A stretch of 38,244 nucleotides of DNA from Nitrospirota bacterium (GTDB taxonomy: Bacteria; Nitrospirota; Thermodesulfovibrionia; SZUA-242), in contig JALUUO010000067.1 of NCBI GenBank assembly GCA_027021335.1, positions 1 to 38,244 of the forward strand, read 5' to 3'. The notes under the pieces are model-generated. The model was given only the letters and a program-made list of their open reading frames with translations, ran no database searches and was not told where the DNA came from. Positions within the stretch are counted from its first letter, which is position 1; every line of letters begins with the position of its first letter. The translations under genes were made by a program, and so were the position numbers. Positions 1 through 8,723 of the stretch are shown here, one piece after another.

Positions 1-270
1 CTTCCCCTTCGAAGAATAAGCATGAGCAATGCCTTTTAGAGCAAAATTATTCGACTCGGTACCAGATGATGTAAAGATCAGCTCTTCTGGTGTGGAGTTG
101 ATCAACATGGCTATATCATTGCGTGCTTCGTTCATGGCCATCTTTGACTTCCAACCGGGTTCATGATCGCTCTGCGGGTTGCCATAGATCTCACTGAAGT
201 ACGGCAGTACCGCCTTTGTCACTTCAGGGAGACACGGTGTCGAAGCGATATAGTCCAGGTAAACATCCAT
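1..270 (-). CDS. Cysteine desulfurase (NifS/IscS-like), N-terminal 90 residues, cut by the window edge
   Basis: This is the start of a class V, PLP-dependent aminotransferase-fold protein of the cysteine desulfurase type. Such enzymes take sulfur from L-cysteine for Fe-S clusters and tRNA thiolation. The translation begins MDVYLDYIASTP, matching the family's YLDxxATTP start, and continues with YFSEIYGNPQS (family GNPSS) and the FTSSGTESNN segment that contacts PLP phosphate. The PLP lysine and catalytic cysteine loop lie outside the window. A purine-rich GGGGGTGA stretch sits about 10 bases before the ATG. The upstream promoter overlaps an IscR-like box, which fits Fe-S homeostasis. The subgroup (iscS, nifS or sufS-like) cannot be settled from this fragment. 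Confidence 0.88.
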   Translation of the reverse strand, partial: MDVYLDYIASTPCLPEVTKAVLPYFSEIYGNPQSDHEPGWKSKMAMNEARNDIAMLINSTPEELIFTSSGTESNNFALKGIAHAYSSKGK

Positions 271-327
271 AATGATTTCACCCCCAGAAAGTTTTCCAGA
301 ATAAAATAATACGGTACATCTACATAC

Positions 328-356
328 ACAATAATATACTCTAGCAATTTAGTCAA
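328..356 (-). promoter_or_regulatory. Sigma70-type promoter for the cysteine desulfurase gene
   Basis: On the minus strand a TTGACT -35 element (351-356) is followed after 17 bases by TATTGT (328-333). It lies about 60 bases before the desulfurase start codon. The -35 falls inside the IscR-like palindrome at 336-360. The -10 is imperfect, so the exact start site is uncertain. Confidence 0.5.
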
Positions 357-360
357 GTAC
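336..360 (-). promoter_or_regulatory. IscR/Rrf2-type operator
   Basis: Read on the minus strand, this 25-base site (GTACTTGACT, then AAATTGCTAG, then AGTAT) agrees at 21 of 25 positions with the type 1 IscR consensus ATASYYGACT-RWWWY-AGTCRRSTAT, recalled from memory. It covers the -35 and spacer of the desulfurase promoter, the usual position for repression by holo-IscR. No Rrf2-family regulator gene is in the window. Confidence 0.6.
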
Positions 361-486
361 TCTTGACAAGCCCATGAATTTTCCAGTGACTTGAAGATTT
401 AGAGCCCTTTCTATTATCTTTAACTTTGGGACATCTTGGGATTTATGTTTAAGGCTTAAGAATAATAAAGGACTGTTGGAACCGGG

Positions 487-1521
487 ATGCAGAAGCACAA
501 CTTTTTTATGAACCATCTGAAACAAGGTTCTTCCGGGTTGACACTAGCAGTTTTAATAGGAGTCTTAAGTTATGGGATCAGGGTATTAACAAAAGCTTCT
601 TTTGCCGATCCATTACTGGTGGCAATGGTTATCGGAATAGTGGTCAGAACAACAGGAAGCAGGGCCAACCTTAAGCCAGGTTTTACACTTGCCCCTATAA
701 TATTTATTCCGGCAGGCATTGTTTTTTATGCAGCCAACAATCTGAATTTTATAAAATTAGCAGAAGTCGAAACAAGTATGATAGCTCTTTTAATGGTTAT
801 CATGCTTGTTTACTTTGCAACCGTACTACTTCTTGGCAGACTGCTTGGACAGAGAAAGCAGATAACTTATTTAACCGCCACAGGCTCTGCCATATGTGGA
901 GCATCTGCCATAGCCATAACCTCGCCGGCAGTAGAAGCCGAACCGGATGATATATCAATTTCACTATTGTCTGTGGCCTTGGCAGCGCTGGTCGGTTTAT
1001 TCATAATACTCCCGTTTCTGGGCACATTGTTCGATATAACAGACAGGAGTTACGCTCTGCTTTCAGGGTCGGTTATGCAGTTTACCGGCTTTGTGAAAGT
1101 CGCCGCTCTTAAAATCCCCTTCTTGAGAAAAGAAATACCGGGAGAGGACCTGGTGTTTCTTGCTCTGTCTGTAAAAGCGGTAAGATACCTTGGTTTACTG
1201 ATAGCCATTCCGCTTTTTGCCAGTTTAACAAGAAAAAGACTCTATTTTTCATGGATACTATGGATTTTTCTTGGAGCCGGGTTATTGGGGACGTGGTGTT
1301 CTGTAGCTCATGAAAGTTTTTACAGAAACTCTATAATCCCCTTTTTAAAGCCGGTTTACAACATCTCCTGGTCGATAGCCATGGCAGCAGTGGGCTTGAA
1401 TGCAAATGTGAAGAAATTGCTGAGTGACAATGGAACCAAAGCCCTTTTAATGGCTTTTGCGGGATTCTTCACAGCGACCGCAGCATTTTTTGCAGGGTTA
1501 TACGTCATACAGGTGTTTTGA
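487..1521 (+). CDS. YeiH/UPF0324-family putative sulfate exporter-type membrane protein
   Basis: The 344-residue protein is strongly hydrophobic, with about ten predicted membrane segments. It carries the YeiH-family signature ATGSAICGASAIA near residues 130-142, followed by an acidic loop (VEAEPDDIS). The family is annotated as putative sulfate or sulfonate exporters, but the substrate is experimentally weak. The family's second conserved region (HDTSQVVAA-type) is replaced here by GSVMQFTGFVKVAALK near residues 196-211, so this is a divergent member. The ATG follows a poor ribosome site (TTGGAACCGGG). A histidine kinase gene starts 24 bases downstream and is probably co-transcribed, which suggests the transporter supplies or shares a signal. 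Confidence 0.75.
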   Translation: MQKHNFFMNHLKQGSSGLTLAVLIGVLSYGIRVLTKASFADPLLVAMVIGIVVRTTGSRANLKPGFTLAPIIFIPAGIVFYAANNLNFIKLAEVETSMIALLMVIMLVYFATVLLLGRLLGQRKQITYLTATGSAICGASAIAITSPAVEAEPDDISISLLSVALAALVGLFIILPFLGTLFDITDRSYALLSGSVMQFTGFVKVAALKIPFLRKEIPGEDLVFLALSVKAVRYLGLLIAIPLFASLTRKRLYFSWILWIFLGAGLLGTWCSVAHESFYRNSIIPFLKPVYNISWSIAMAAVGLNANVKKLLSDNGTKALLMAFAGFFTATAAFFAGLYVIQVF

Positions 1522-1545
1522 GCAATTAAGAAGCAGTAAAACACG

Positions 1546-3543
1546 ATGACATACAAAATCAAACATCCTAAATCAAGCCTGAGAAACAATATTATGGTGA
1601 TCTTTTTCCTGATCATAGTAATTTGGGGAACAATTATCACCGGTCTTTTTCAATTTATACTCCAGGATATATTGACTAAAGAGGGGTTGAACGAAACCGT
1701 TGTTGATAGCATCGCCAGGCACTTTACGCTTATCAGTACGGGACTTACAATTGTTGGTATCTTTTTTGTTTTATTCATAGGATTTATTTTATCAAAAACC
1801 ATAACAGGACCTGTAGAGAAGTTGACTAAGGGGGTAATGGAGATAGCCCAGGGCAGGCTGAATGTAAAGATAGATATTGACAGCAAAGATGAGCTGGGGC
1901 AGTTAGCCGAAGGATTCAACTTCATGACAAGCCAGGTTCGGGATTCCTTACAAAAAATCGCGTCGGCTAAAGAATATACAGATAATATCGTGGCAACAGT
2001 GCCTTCGATTCTGGTTGTCTTAAACAACCGGTTGGAAGTGCTTAGCGCCAATGTAACGCCTGAAAAACTGCCCTACCCCATCGTACTCGAAGAATTTGTA
2101 ACATTGCTGAAAACCGAAATAAAAACATGCATGGAAACAGGAAGGTCACTAAACAAAGAAATAGTTCTTGGCGTAAAAGGCACGGCAGAAGCAGTCAGCC
2201 CGGCTTTCTCAGTTGTGGTGTCTCAGATAAAAATTTCAGAAAATAACGGGGTCCTTCTGACAATAACCGATATCACAGAGAGTAAACAGGCGGAACTGCA
2301 AAGCCGACGATATCGTATTGGACTGGAAAAGCTGGACTGGTGGGTACGCAGACTATTGCTGGTAACGACTGATGAACAGTATTTTTATGAAGCTGTGGCA
2401 AAAGCAGCACTGAATCTTGTAAATGCCGACCTCGCTATGCTGGCTATGACCGACAGGTCCGGAACTCACTTTATCTATAAATCAGCAGCCGGAAGTAAAA
2501 CGCATACAGCATTGGACGTCATGGATTTGCAAAGTGGAAAAACCTGTGAATGGGTGCCTGAAAACGGTGATCCGATGTTAATCACGGACCTGTCATCCAA
2601 TAGTCCGGATGTCTTAAAGGAATTGGCCGGAAAATTTGACGTAAATACGGCTGTGTTGAGTCCCATTTGTCCAGGCGACAGAGTAATTGGTTGTCTGGCC
2701 GCTTTTCGTAAAGGTCCCTCCTTCGACAAGGTGGATGAACAGGTCCTATCTCTTTTCAGCCAGAGGATATTAATAATTCTTGACAATCTCCGACTTCTTC
2801 TTACTCTGGAAGAGCGGGTTATAGAACGCACCGCAGAACTCAAAAGTGCAAATAAAGAGCTGAAAAGTTTTGCGTACGTAGTCTCGCATGACCTTAAAGC
2901 TCCATTACGGGCAATAAGCCAGCTGGCGGGTTGGATATCTGAAGATTACTCTGAAGAGTTAGATGACGAAGGCAAAAACAAAATAAAACTGCTTTTAAGT
3001 AAAGTCAAGCGGATGTACAGTCTTATAGATGGAATTCTGGACTATTCAAAAATAGGACGTGTGCAAGAGGAAAAAATGCAGGTTGACCTGAATCAGCTTG
3101 TACGGGATGTTACTGAGGCGATTGCACCGGCAGATAATATCAGGGTTACAATCAGCAACACATTGCCTGTAATTGTTTGTGAGAAAACCCGCATGGAACA
3201 GGTGTTTCAGAACCTGCTCGGCAATGCTGTAAAACATATGGATAAAACCAGTGGAGAGATAAAAATATCATGTATCGATGATGACGGGTACTGGAGGTTC
3301 AGCATAGCTGATAACGGGCCTGGAATCGAAGAGAAGTATTTTGAAAAAATATTCCAGCTGTTTCAACAGGCTACGCTTAAGGCTAAACCGGCTCTGCCGG
3401 ATAATAGATATGAAAGCACGGGCCTGGGCTTAACTATTGTAAAAAAAATTGTTGAACTTTATGGTGGTGAAATTTGGGTGGAATCAGAAGTAGGAAAAGG
3501 CAGTACATTCTTTTTTACACTGTCCAAAGCTGAAACAGCATAG
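1546..3543 (+). CDS. Membrane sensor histidine kinase (HAMP-PAS-like-GAF-HisKA-HATPase)
   Basis: The protein has 665 residues. Two membrane segments (about 16-38 and 63-85) flank a very short periplasmic loop, so sensing is probably cytoplasmic or within the membrane. Then come HAMP (about 86-138, ITGPVEKLTKGVMEIAQG), a PAS-like region (about 145-250, ending LTITDITESK), a GAF domain (about 268-412), a coiled coil, and HisKA with phospho-acceptor His448 in VVSHDLKAPLRAIS. The HATPase_c domain shows the N box (QNLLGNAVKH), G1 (DNGPGIE) and G2 (STGLGLTIVKKI). The HisKA region resembles the phytochrome-type kinase subfamily. No response regulator is adjacent, so the partner is encoded elsewhere. 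It likely shares a transcript with the upstream YeiH-like transporter. Confidence 0.88.
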   Translation: MTYKIKHPKSSLRNNIMVIFFLIIVIWGTIITGLFQFILQDILTKEGLNETVVDSIARHFTLISTGLTIVGIFFVLFIGFILSKTITGPVEKLTKGVMEIAQGRLNVKIDIDSKDELGQLAEGFNFMTSQVRDSLQKIASAKEYTDNIVATVPSILVVLNNRLEVLSANVTPEKLPYPIVLEEFVTLLKTEIKTCMETGRSLNKEIVLGVKGTAEAVSPAFSVVVSQIKISENNGVLLTITDITESKQAELQSRRYRIGLEKLDWWVRRLLLVTTDEQYFYEAVAKAALNLVNADLAMLAMTDRSGTHFIYKSAAGSKTHTALDVMDLQSGKTCEWVPENGDPMLITDLSSNSPDVLKELAGKFDVNTAVLSPICPGDRVIGCLAAFRKGPSFDKVDEQVLSLFSQRILIILDNLRLLLTLEERVIERTAELKSANKELKSFAYVVSHDLKAPLRAISQLAGWISEDYSEELDDEGKNKIKLLLSKVKRMYSLIDGILDYSKIGRVQEEKMQVDLNQLVRDVTEAIAPADNIRVTISNTLPVIVCEKTRMEQVFQNLLGNAVKHMDKTSGEIKISCIDDDGYWRFSIADNGPGIEEKYFEKIFQLFQQATLKAKPALPDNRYESTGLGLTIVKKIVELYGGEIWVESEVGKGSTFFFTLSKAETA

Positions 3544-3576
3544 GAAAAAATATAGTTTCCTGCCTATAATAGCTCC

Positions 3577-3661
3577 CAACTCAATACGGAACCGCCAAGA
3601 TAAAAAACTAAAAGAAGCTTATCTTTAAGGCATATTTAATCCGTATTTTTGTCCTGAGTTG
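3577..3661 (+). ncRNA. Nested hairpin in the rpmI leader (structured leader or terminator)
   Basis: Four nested pairings occupy 85 bases: CAACTCA 3577-3583 with TGAGTTG 3655-3661; ATACGGA 3584-3590 with TCCGTAT 3640-3646; GCC 3594-3596 with GGC 3629-3631; and AAGATAA 3597-3603 with TTATCTT 3619-3625. A T5 run directly follows the second stem's 3' arm. It ends about 120 bases before rpmI. It could be a ribosomal-protein autoregulatory leader (L20 type) or a terminator for the kinase gene. I do not recognise a known RNA family. Confidence 0.45.
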
Positions 3662-3783
3662 CGCATTGATGCCTGAAAACATATGACTACAGAAACCTGC
3701 CACTTGCACAAAACGAGATAAATGTAATATTATTCTATGTTTTGCTCAAATTAAAACGCCTGTTTTTCTAAGGAGGATATAAT

Positions 3784-3978
3784 ATGCCTAAGATCAAGAC
3801 ACACAGGGGGGCTGCTAAGCGATTTTCACTTACCGGGTCGGGAAAGGTAAGGAGAAACCGGACCAATAAACGGCACCTGATGACCGGAAAACCATCCAAG
3901 CGAACCAGAAGACTAAGAGTTTCCACAATTACGGACAGTGCCAACAGGAACATAAAAAGGCTTATTCCCTACATGTAA
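3784..3978 (+). CDS. rpmI: 50S ribosomal protein L35
   Basis: This 64-residue, highly basic protein starts [14 protein letters not shown], the canonical L35 N-terminus, and has the usual family length. A perfect AAGGAGGATATA ribosome site precedes the ATG. L35 is a small protein of the large ribosomal subunit. rplT follows after 91 bases, as in most bacteria. infC, which normally precedes rpmI, is not upstream here; a sensor kinase is. Identification is secure. Confidence 0.97.
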   Translation: MPKIKTHRGAAKRFSLTGSGKVRRNRTNKRHLMTGKPSKRTRRLRVSTITDSANRNIKRLIPYM

Positions 3979-4069
3979 TGGGATCTAATACTTGCATAAG
4001 ACTTTTGTATAAAATTTCAGACTGAAACCGCTTATTGAATAAGCGTTCAAGCGTTGGAGGAAAAATAGC

Positions 4070-4429
4070 ATGCCGAGAACAAAAGGTGGAATAAAAACTA
4101 GAAAAAGGCACAAAAAGGTTCTTAAGGCCGCCAAAGGATTTATAGGCGGACGGAGCAGACTTTACCGCCAGGCAAAGGAGACTCTTGATCGTGCGGGAGT
4201 GTTTGCTTACCGGGACCGCAGGGTGAAAAAACGAACCTTTCGCAGGTTATGGATTCTTAGAATCAATGCTGCAACCAGGTCCATGGGCCTTACTTACAGC
4301 CAGTTCATGAACGGCCTTAAGAAAGCTAATGTGGAGTTAGACAGAAAAGTCATGGCCGACCTGGCAGTAAACGACTCCAAAAGTTTCAGCGAGCTTGTGG
4401 AAACTGCTAAAAAAGGCCTTGCCGCCTGA
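4070..4429 (+). CDS. rplT: 50S ribosomal protein L20
   Basis: The 119-residue protein has the L20 hallmarks: an N-terminal basic helix ([19 protein letters not shown]), then [20 protein letters not shown] and [21 protein letters not shown]20 binds 23S rRNA early in 50S assembly and, in several bacteria, represses its own operon through the leader RNA. A GGAGG ribosome site lies 9 bases before the ATG. Its 3' end is 19 bases from the pheS start, so the two are probably coupled. Confidence 0.97.
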   Translation: MPRTKGGIKTRKRHKKVLKAAKGFIGGRSRLYRQAKETLDRAGVFAYRDRRVKKRTFRRLWILRINAATRSMGLTYSQFMNGLKKANVELDRKVMADLAVNDSKSFSELVETAKKGLAA

Positions 4430-4448
4430 CACTGCCGGGCCGATCATA

Positions 4449-5492
4449 ATGAAGGACGAGGTCCGGGAAATCTGTGACAGGGCGTTTGAGGAACTGTCAT
4501 ATCTTAAAAGCCTAGAAAACCGAAAGGACCAAAAGAATCAAAAAAACCTCCAGGATCTTCGGGTAAAATATCTCGGAAAAAAAGGACTTCTTACCGTACT
4601 CCTGAAGTCCCTCGGTAAACTGCCACGTGAAGATCGGCCTGCAGCAGGAAAAATCATTAACGAGGCCAAGGCACGGTTAGAATCAGCTATAGAGGATACA
4701 GGCAGGAGCGTTAAAGCACTCCAAGAGAAACGCGTAATCGAAAGCCGGCGGATAGATGTAACTCTGCCCGGCTTTTTTATTCCACAAGGCAGGCAGCATC
4801 CGATTAACCAGGTTCTGGACGAGGTATGCGAAGTTTTTACCTCTATGGGTTTTAGAGTTGAAGAAGGACCGGAAGTCGAAGACAATTATCATAACTTCGA
4901 GGCTCTGAATATCCCTAATGAACATCCTGCCCGTGATATGCAAGACACTTTCTACGTGGCAGGAGGCTTTGTTCTTCGCACACACACATCGCCGGTCCAG
5001 GTGAGGGTCATGGAACGTGAAAAACCTCCGGTTCGTGTTGTTGCGCCGGGCAAGGTCTACCGTTGCGACTCGGACCAGACTCATACCCCCATGTTTCACC
5101 AGGTCGAAGGTCTTTTGGTGGATCGCAATATCTCAATGGCCGACCTTAAGGGCGTTCTTGAAGCCTTTGTTCACTCAATTTTCGGTTCTAAAACTCCGGT
5201 CAGGCTCAGACCGAGTTATTTCCCTTTTACCGAACCTTCAGCCGAAATCGATATCGGTTGCGTAATATGTGGAGGAGCTGGTTGTGGGGTCTGCAAAAAA
5301 ACAGGGTGGATAGAAATCTTGGGCGCAGGAATGGTAAATCCGAAAGTATTTGAATTTTCCGGTTACGACCCTGAAGAGTATACCGGTTTTGCCTTTGGTT
5401 TGGGCATAGAGAGGGTTGCGATGCTTAAGTACGGAATTGACGATCTTCGCCTCTTTTTCGAAAACGATATTCGTTTTTTGGAGCAGTTTTAA
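4449..5492 (+). CDS. pheS: Phenylalanine--tRNA ligase, alpha subunit
   Basis: PheS is the catalytic subunit of the alpha2-beta2 synthetase that charges tRNA-Phe. The N-terminal coiled-coil arm (about residues 1-90) is followed by the class II core: the VTLPG(F) entry, [20 protein letters not shown], the motif 2 region ([20 protein letters not shown]) and motif 3 ([18 protein letters not shown]). [18 protein letters not shown] segment near residues 275-291 adds extra cysteines. I chose the ATG at 4449 ([10 protein letters not shown]), giving 347 residues, because an upstream in-frame ATG at 4395 lies inside rplT and adds a non-conserved tail. There is no strong ribosome site, which fits coupling to rplT. 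Confidence 0.95.
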   Translation: MKDEVREICDRAFEELSYLKSLENRKDQKNQKNLQDLRVKYLGKKGLLTVLLKSLGKLPREDRPAAGKIINEAKARLESAIEDTGRSVKALQEKRVIESRRIDVTLPGFFIPQGRQHPINQVLDEVCEVFTSMGFRVEEGPEVEDNYHNFEALNIPNEHPARDMQDTFYVAGGFVLRTHTSPVQVRVMEREKPPVRVVAPGKVYRCDSDQTHTPMFHQVEGLLVDRNISMADLKGVLEAFVHSIFGSKTPVRLRPSYFPFTEPSAEIDIGCVICGGAGCGVCKKTGWIEILGAGMVNPKVFEFSGYDPEEYTGFAFGLGIERVAMLKYGIDDLRLFFENDIRFLEQF

Positions 5493-5635
5493 TATAACTA
5501 AATATTGAGATCTAACTCGAAGGCAGGATAGCTTTCAACTCGGGTATAATAAATTCTCTTCAAAAGCAATCTTCGCATTATGTTTTTTAAGTCGTTCTCG
5601 AAAACAACATTAATTTTATGGAGAAAATATAAATC

Positions 5636-7717
5636 GTGCTTGTTTCTGTCGCTTGGTTAAAAGATTTTATAGACACCGGTCTTTCCGTGGATAAGCTATG
5701 TCATGCGCTCACCATGGCAGGTCTTGAAGTCGAAGGTCTTGAGAGCGAGAAAGAAGGTGCTAAAGATACTGTTATCGAAATAAACGTAACACCTAACAGG
5801 CCGGATTGGTTAAGCGTGTTTGGAGTAGCCAGGGAGCTTGCCGCGATATTGGGGGCAAAACCTCTTACTGTGCCTGCCGCCGATATTCGTGAGTCTGAGA
5901 AACCGGCCGAAGTTCTGGTTGAAGTAGCAGTTCCAGACCTCTGCCCACGCTACGCAGCCAGAGTTATCAGAAATGTCAAGGTAACGCCCTCTCCCGAATG
6001 GCTTGCCAACAGGCTGAAAACTGTTGGCATCCGGCCTATAAACAACGTGGTGGACATAACCAACTATGTGCTTATGGAATTCGGGCATCCTCTGCACGCA
6101 TTTGATCTTTCTAAAATTTCTAAAAGCCGCATACTGGTGGATCTTGCCCGTGAAGGAGAAGTGTTTACCACACTTGACGGAATTGAGCGGAGCCTTTCGG
6201 CTCAGATGCTTACGATCAGGGATGCTGCAGGACCTGTTGCACTGGCAGGAATTATGGGAGGACTTGATTCCGAAGTTACAGGGGATACAGTAGATGTTTT
6301 TCTTGAATCAGCATACTTTGACCCTGCCTTAATACGAAAGACATCGAAACTCCTTGGTTTGCGGTCGGAATCATCCTATCGCTTTGAACGTGGTACGGAT
6401 ATAGAGGGGCTGATACAAGCTCTCGATCGGGCTGCATCGCTTATAGTTCAAGAAGCCGGCGGCGAAATATGCGGCGGCAGAATTGATGTTTATCCTACAA
6501 TCAATAAATATACACCTTCGGAGATAAAACTGACTACTGAAAAAACAAACCGAATACTAGGCATTAATCTATCTACAGCGGACATAGAGTCTATTATAAA
6601 AAGGTTGAACTTCGATGTTTGCATGAAGGGGGATGATTTGGTCGTCACCCCTCCAACATACAGGCGTGATGTCATGCACGACATTGATCTTATTGAAGAT
6701 ATCGCACGCCTGTACGGCTACAACAATATACCGGTAAAACTGCCTGAAGGTACTATGCCTGCCGGACGTATCAATAAACGCCGTAATCTGATCCAGAGAA
6801 TAAAAACCTTGCTAAGGAAAAACGGTTTTTCTGAAGCCATAAATTACAGTTTCATGAACACAGTCCACCTGGATGTCCTTGGAATAGGTGAAAGTGATTA
6901 TCGCAGAACGGCTGTAATAAATCTTCTAAATCCGCTCAGGGCGGAAGAGGCGGTTCTGCGCACCACCCTGGTCCCGGCTCTTCTGGAGAATCTGGGCAGG
7001 AACCTAAACAGGGGAACTAGTGGCCTAAAACTTTTCGAGCTCTCCAAAGTGTTTGTCCGCAGCCAGGGTAAGCAACTTGCAGATGAGCGGCTGCATCTTG
7101 CTGCTGTACTGTCTCCGGAAACGGCAAAGACGCTTTACCAGCCGCAGGTAAACGGATTTTACGAATTAAAAGGCGCCCTGGAAACTATTTTTCATGACTT
7201 AAAAATAACCGGCACTTCATTTAACGCCTCTGATTCAGAGAATTTTTTACAGGTTGGCCAAGCAGCTGAAATACGCATTGCAGACAAAACAATCGGCTTT
7301 ATCGGCAGGATAATTCCGGATGTTTTAGAGCACTTTGGAACTCAGGCTGGAGAGGCTTATGTTTTTGAGCTCGATGCTGATGGTTTGCTCGGCAGTATAA
7401 GCCTGGAAAAAGTCTGTTTCAGGCGCCTGCCGCGTTTTCCGCATGTAGACAGGGACATGGCACTGCTGGCACCGGTAAGCCTTCCTTCGGATAAAGTTAT
7501 AAAAGCTGTAGAGGAATTTTCGAATGACCTGATAACTCATGTACGTATTTTCGATATGTACCAGGGTAAGGGTATCCCGGAGGGAAAGAAAAACCTGGCA
7601 TATTCAGTACGCTACCAGTCAGCAGAGAGAACCCTGACTGTCGCCGAAGTAGACTCCATACACGTTTCTCTTATAGAGCATATCAAAAAGACTCTGGGCG
7701 TGGAGTTAAGAGAATAA
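5636..7717 (+). CDS. pheT: Phenylalanine--tRNA ligase, beta subunit, lacking the tRNA-binding insert
   Basis: PheT partners PheS; it contributes editing (B3/B4) and tRNA recognition. It starts at GTG with a GGAG ribosome site 12 bases upstream. It has 693 residues against roughly 790-800 usual. After LTMAGLEVEGLESE (about 26-39) the sequence goes almost at once to IEINVTPNRPDWLSVFGVAR, skipping the roughly 100-residue EMAP/OB-fold tRNA_bind domain normally inserted there. B3/B4 follows (about 95-270, INNVVDITNYVLMEFGHPLH), then B5 (about 290-365), the core, and a full FDX-ACB domain (about 600-693, PRFPHVDRDMALL). The frame is intact, so this is a compact form rather than a pseudogene. It is separated from pheS by 143 bases. 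Confidence 0.93.
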   Translation: MLVSVAWLKDFIDTGLSVDKLCHALTMAGLEVEGLESEKEGAKDTVIEINVTPNRPDWLSVFGVARELAAILGAKPLTVPAADIRESEKPAEVLVEVAVPDLCPRYAARVIRNVKVTPSPEWLANRLKTVGIRPINNVVDITNYVLMEFGHPLHAFDLSKISKSRILVDLAREGEVFTTLDGIERSLSAQMLTIRDAAGPVALAGIMGGLDSEVTGDTVDVFLESAYFDPALIRKTSKLLGLRSESSYRFERGTDIEGLIQALDRAASLIVQEAGGEICGGRIDVYPTINKYTPSEIKLTTEKTNRILGINLSTADIESIIKRLNFDVCMKGDDLVVTPPTYRRDVMHDIDLIEDIARLYGYNNIPVKLPEGTMPAGRINKRRNLIQRIKTLLRKNGFSEAINYSFMNTVHLDVLGIGESDYRRTAVINLLNPLRAEEAVLRTTLVPALLENLGRNLNRGTSGLKLFELSKVFVRSQGKQLADERLHLAAVLSPETAKTLYQPQVNGFYELKGALETIFHDLKITGTSFNASDSENFLQVGQAAEIRIADKTIGFIGRIIPDVLEHFGTQAGEAYVFELDADGLLGSISLEKVCFRRLPRFPHVDRDMALLAPVSLPSDKVIKAVEEFSNDLITHVRIFDMYQGKGIPEGKKNLAYSVRYQSAERTLTVAEVDSIHVSLIEHIKKTLGVELRE

Positions 7718-7722
7718 AAAGC

Positions 7723-8658
7723 TTAGTTTAGAGCGTATTCATCAACCATGTTGATTAGATTAGGCAGGTCCGGTTTTGTGATAATATCTTCCGCCCCGAT
7801 ATCTTTCCACTTCATCTTATTATCTTCGCTGGCCATTGAGGAGAAGATCAGAACCGGCAAAGTCTTTAGAGCGGCGTCTTCTTTTATGCGTACTGTAAGG
7901 TGAAGCCCATCCATTCTGGGCATCTCCACATCAGTAATGACAAGTGTCACAAAATCCTCAAGTTTTTTATTCTGATTTTCCGCCTGCTGCTTTATATCAA
8001 CCAGAAGATCCAAGGCTTCTTGGCCGTCAAAAGCTTCGAGCACTTGATAACCGGAGTCAGACAAGGATGCCTTGATGTTTTTGCGGATAAAGCCTGAGTC
8101 ATCAGCTACAAGTATGGTATTGGTTGAACGCCGGCTTTTGAGTTCCTCATGCCCGTTACCGGAAGGCATTTTTAACGAAGTTTCCGGACATATCTGCGCA
8201 ATGATTTTTTCAAAATCAAGAATCATGATAATTTTGCCATCCATTTTTACAAGGCTTGTCACCAAGCCGTCGTCAATCATATTTACGGGCGGCTCCACTT
8301 TGGTCCAGGAAATCCGATGTATGCGGGAAACGGAATGAACCATGAATCCGACCTGTATATTATTGAATTCCATGACAATGACCTTTGAGGGCTTGAGATC
8401 ACCGGTGTTTTTCTCAAGAAAACGTGCTATGTCAACTATTGTTATTACTTTGTCACGCAAAGTCGTAATACCGGCCACAGCATATTGACTTTCAGGAACC
8501 GCGGTAAGCTTCGGGATGTTGATGATCTCCCTTACCTTTCCGACATTTACACCATAGTAACAGGGCTTGATGTTCTCGGACGGGCCTAATTCGTCAATAC
8601 GGAACTCTACAATTTCTAGTTCGTTTGTTCCGCTTGCAAGAAGAATGTCTGATTCCAT
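7723..8658 (-). CDS. cheV: Chemotaxis protein CheV (CheW-like coupling domain plus receiver)
   Basis: CheV couples chemoreceptors to CheA and adjusts sensitivity by phosphorylation of its receiver. The CheW domain (about residues 10-145) begins ILLASGTNELEIVEFRIDE, which is diagnostic of CheV, and includes GVNVGKVREIINIPKLT. The receiver domain (about 180-305) contains ILVADDSGFIRKNI, the phospho-acceptor Asp in LVITDVEMPRMDG, and FSSMASEDN with the switch Ser. I chose the ATG at 8658 (311 residues, typical) over an upstream TTG at 8718 that adds 20 non-conserved residues. It is convergent with pheT (5-base gap) and divergent from the sulfotransferase gene. A chemoreceptor lies 7 kb away on the same strand. 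Confidence 0.92.
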   Translation of the reverse strand: MESDILLASGTNELEIVEFRIDELGPSENIKPCYYGVNVGKVREIINIPKLTAVPESQYAVAGITTLRDKVITIVDIARFLEKNTGDLKPSKVIVMEFNNIQVGFMVHSVSRIHRISWTKVEPPVNMIDDGLVTSLVKMDGKIIMILDFEKIIAQICPETSLKMPSGNGHEELKSRRSTNTILVADDSGFIRKNIKASLSDSGYQVLEAFDGQEALDLLVDIKQQAENQNKKLEDFVTLVITDVEMPRMDGLHLTVRIKEDAALKTLPVLIFSSMASEDNKMKWKDIGAEDIITKPDLPNLINMVDEYALN

Positions 8659-8723
8659 AATCTCAGTATCGGAACAATAATCTCCAAACTTTAAGAGTTT
8701 GGAAAAAATGCACGTCAAGCTTT

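Noticed and set aside
4395-4448. Upstream in-frame ATG that would extend pheS by 18 residues
   Set aside because: It lies within rplT, encodes a non-conserved tail, and the family start fits the ATG at 4449.
8659-8718. TTG start that would extend cheV by 20 residues
   Set aside because: No ribosome site, and the CheV family starts close to the ILLxSGTNELEIVEF block encoded after the ATG at 8658.
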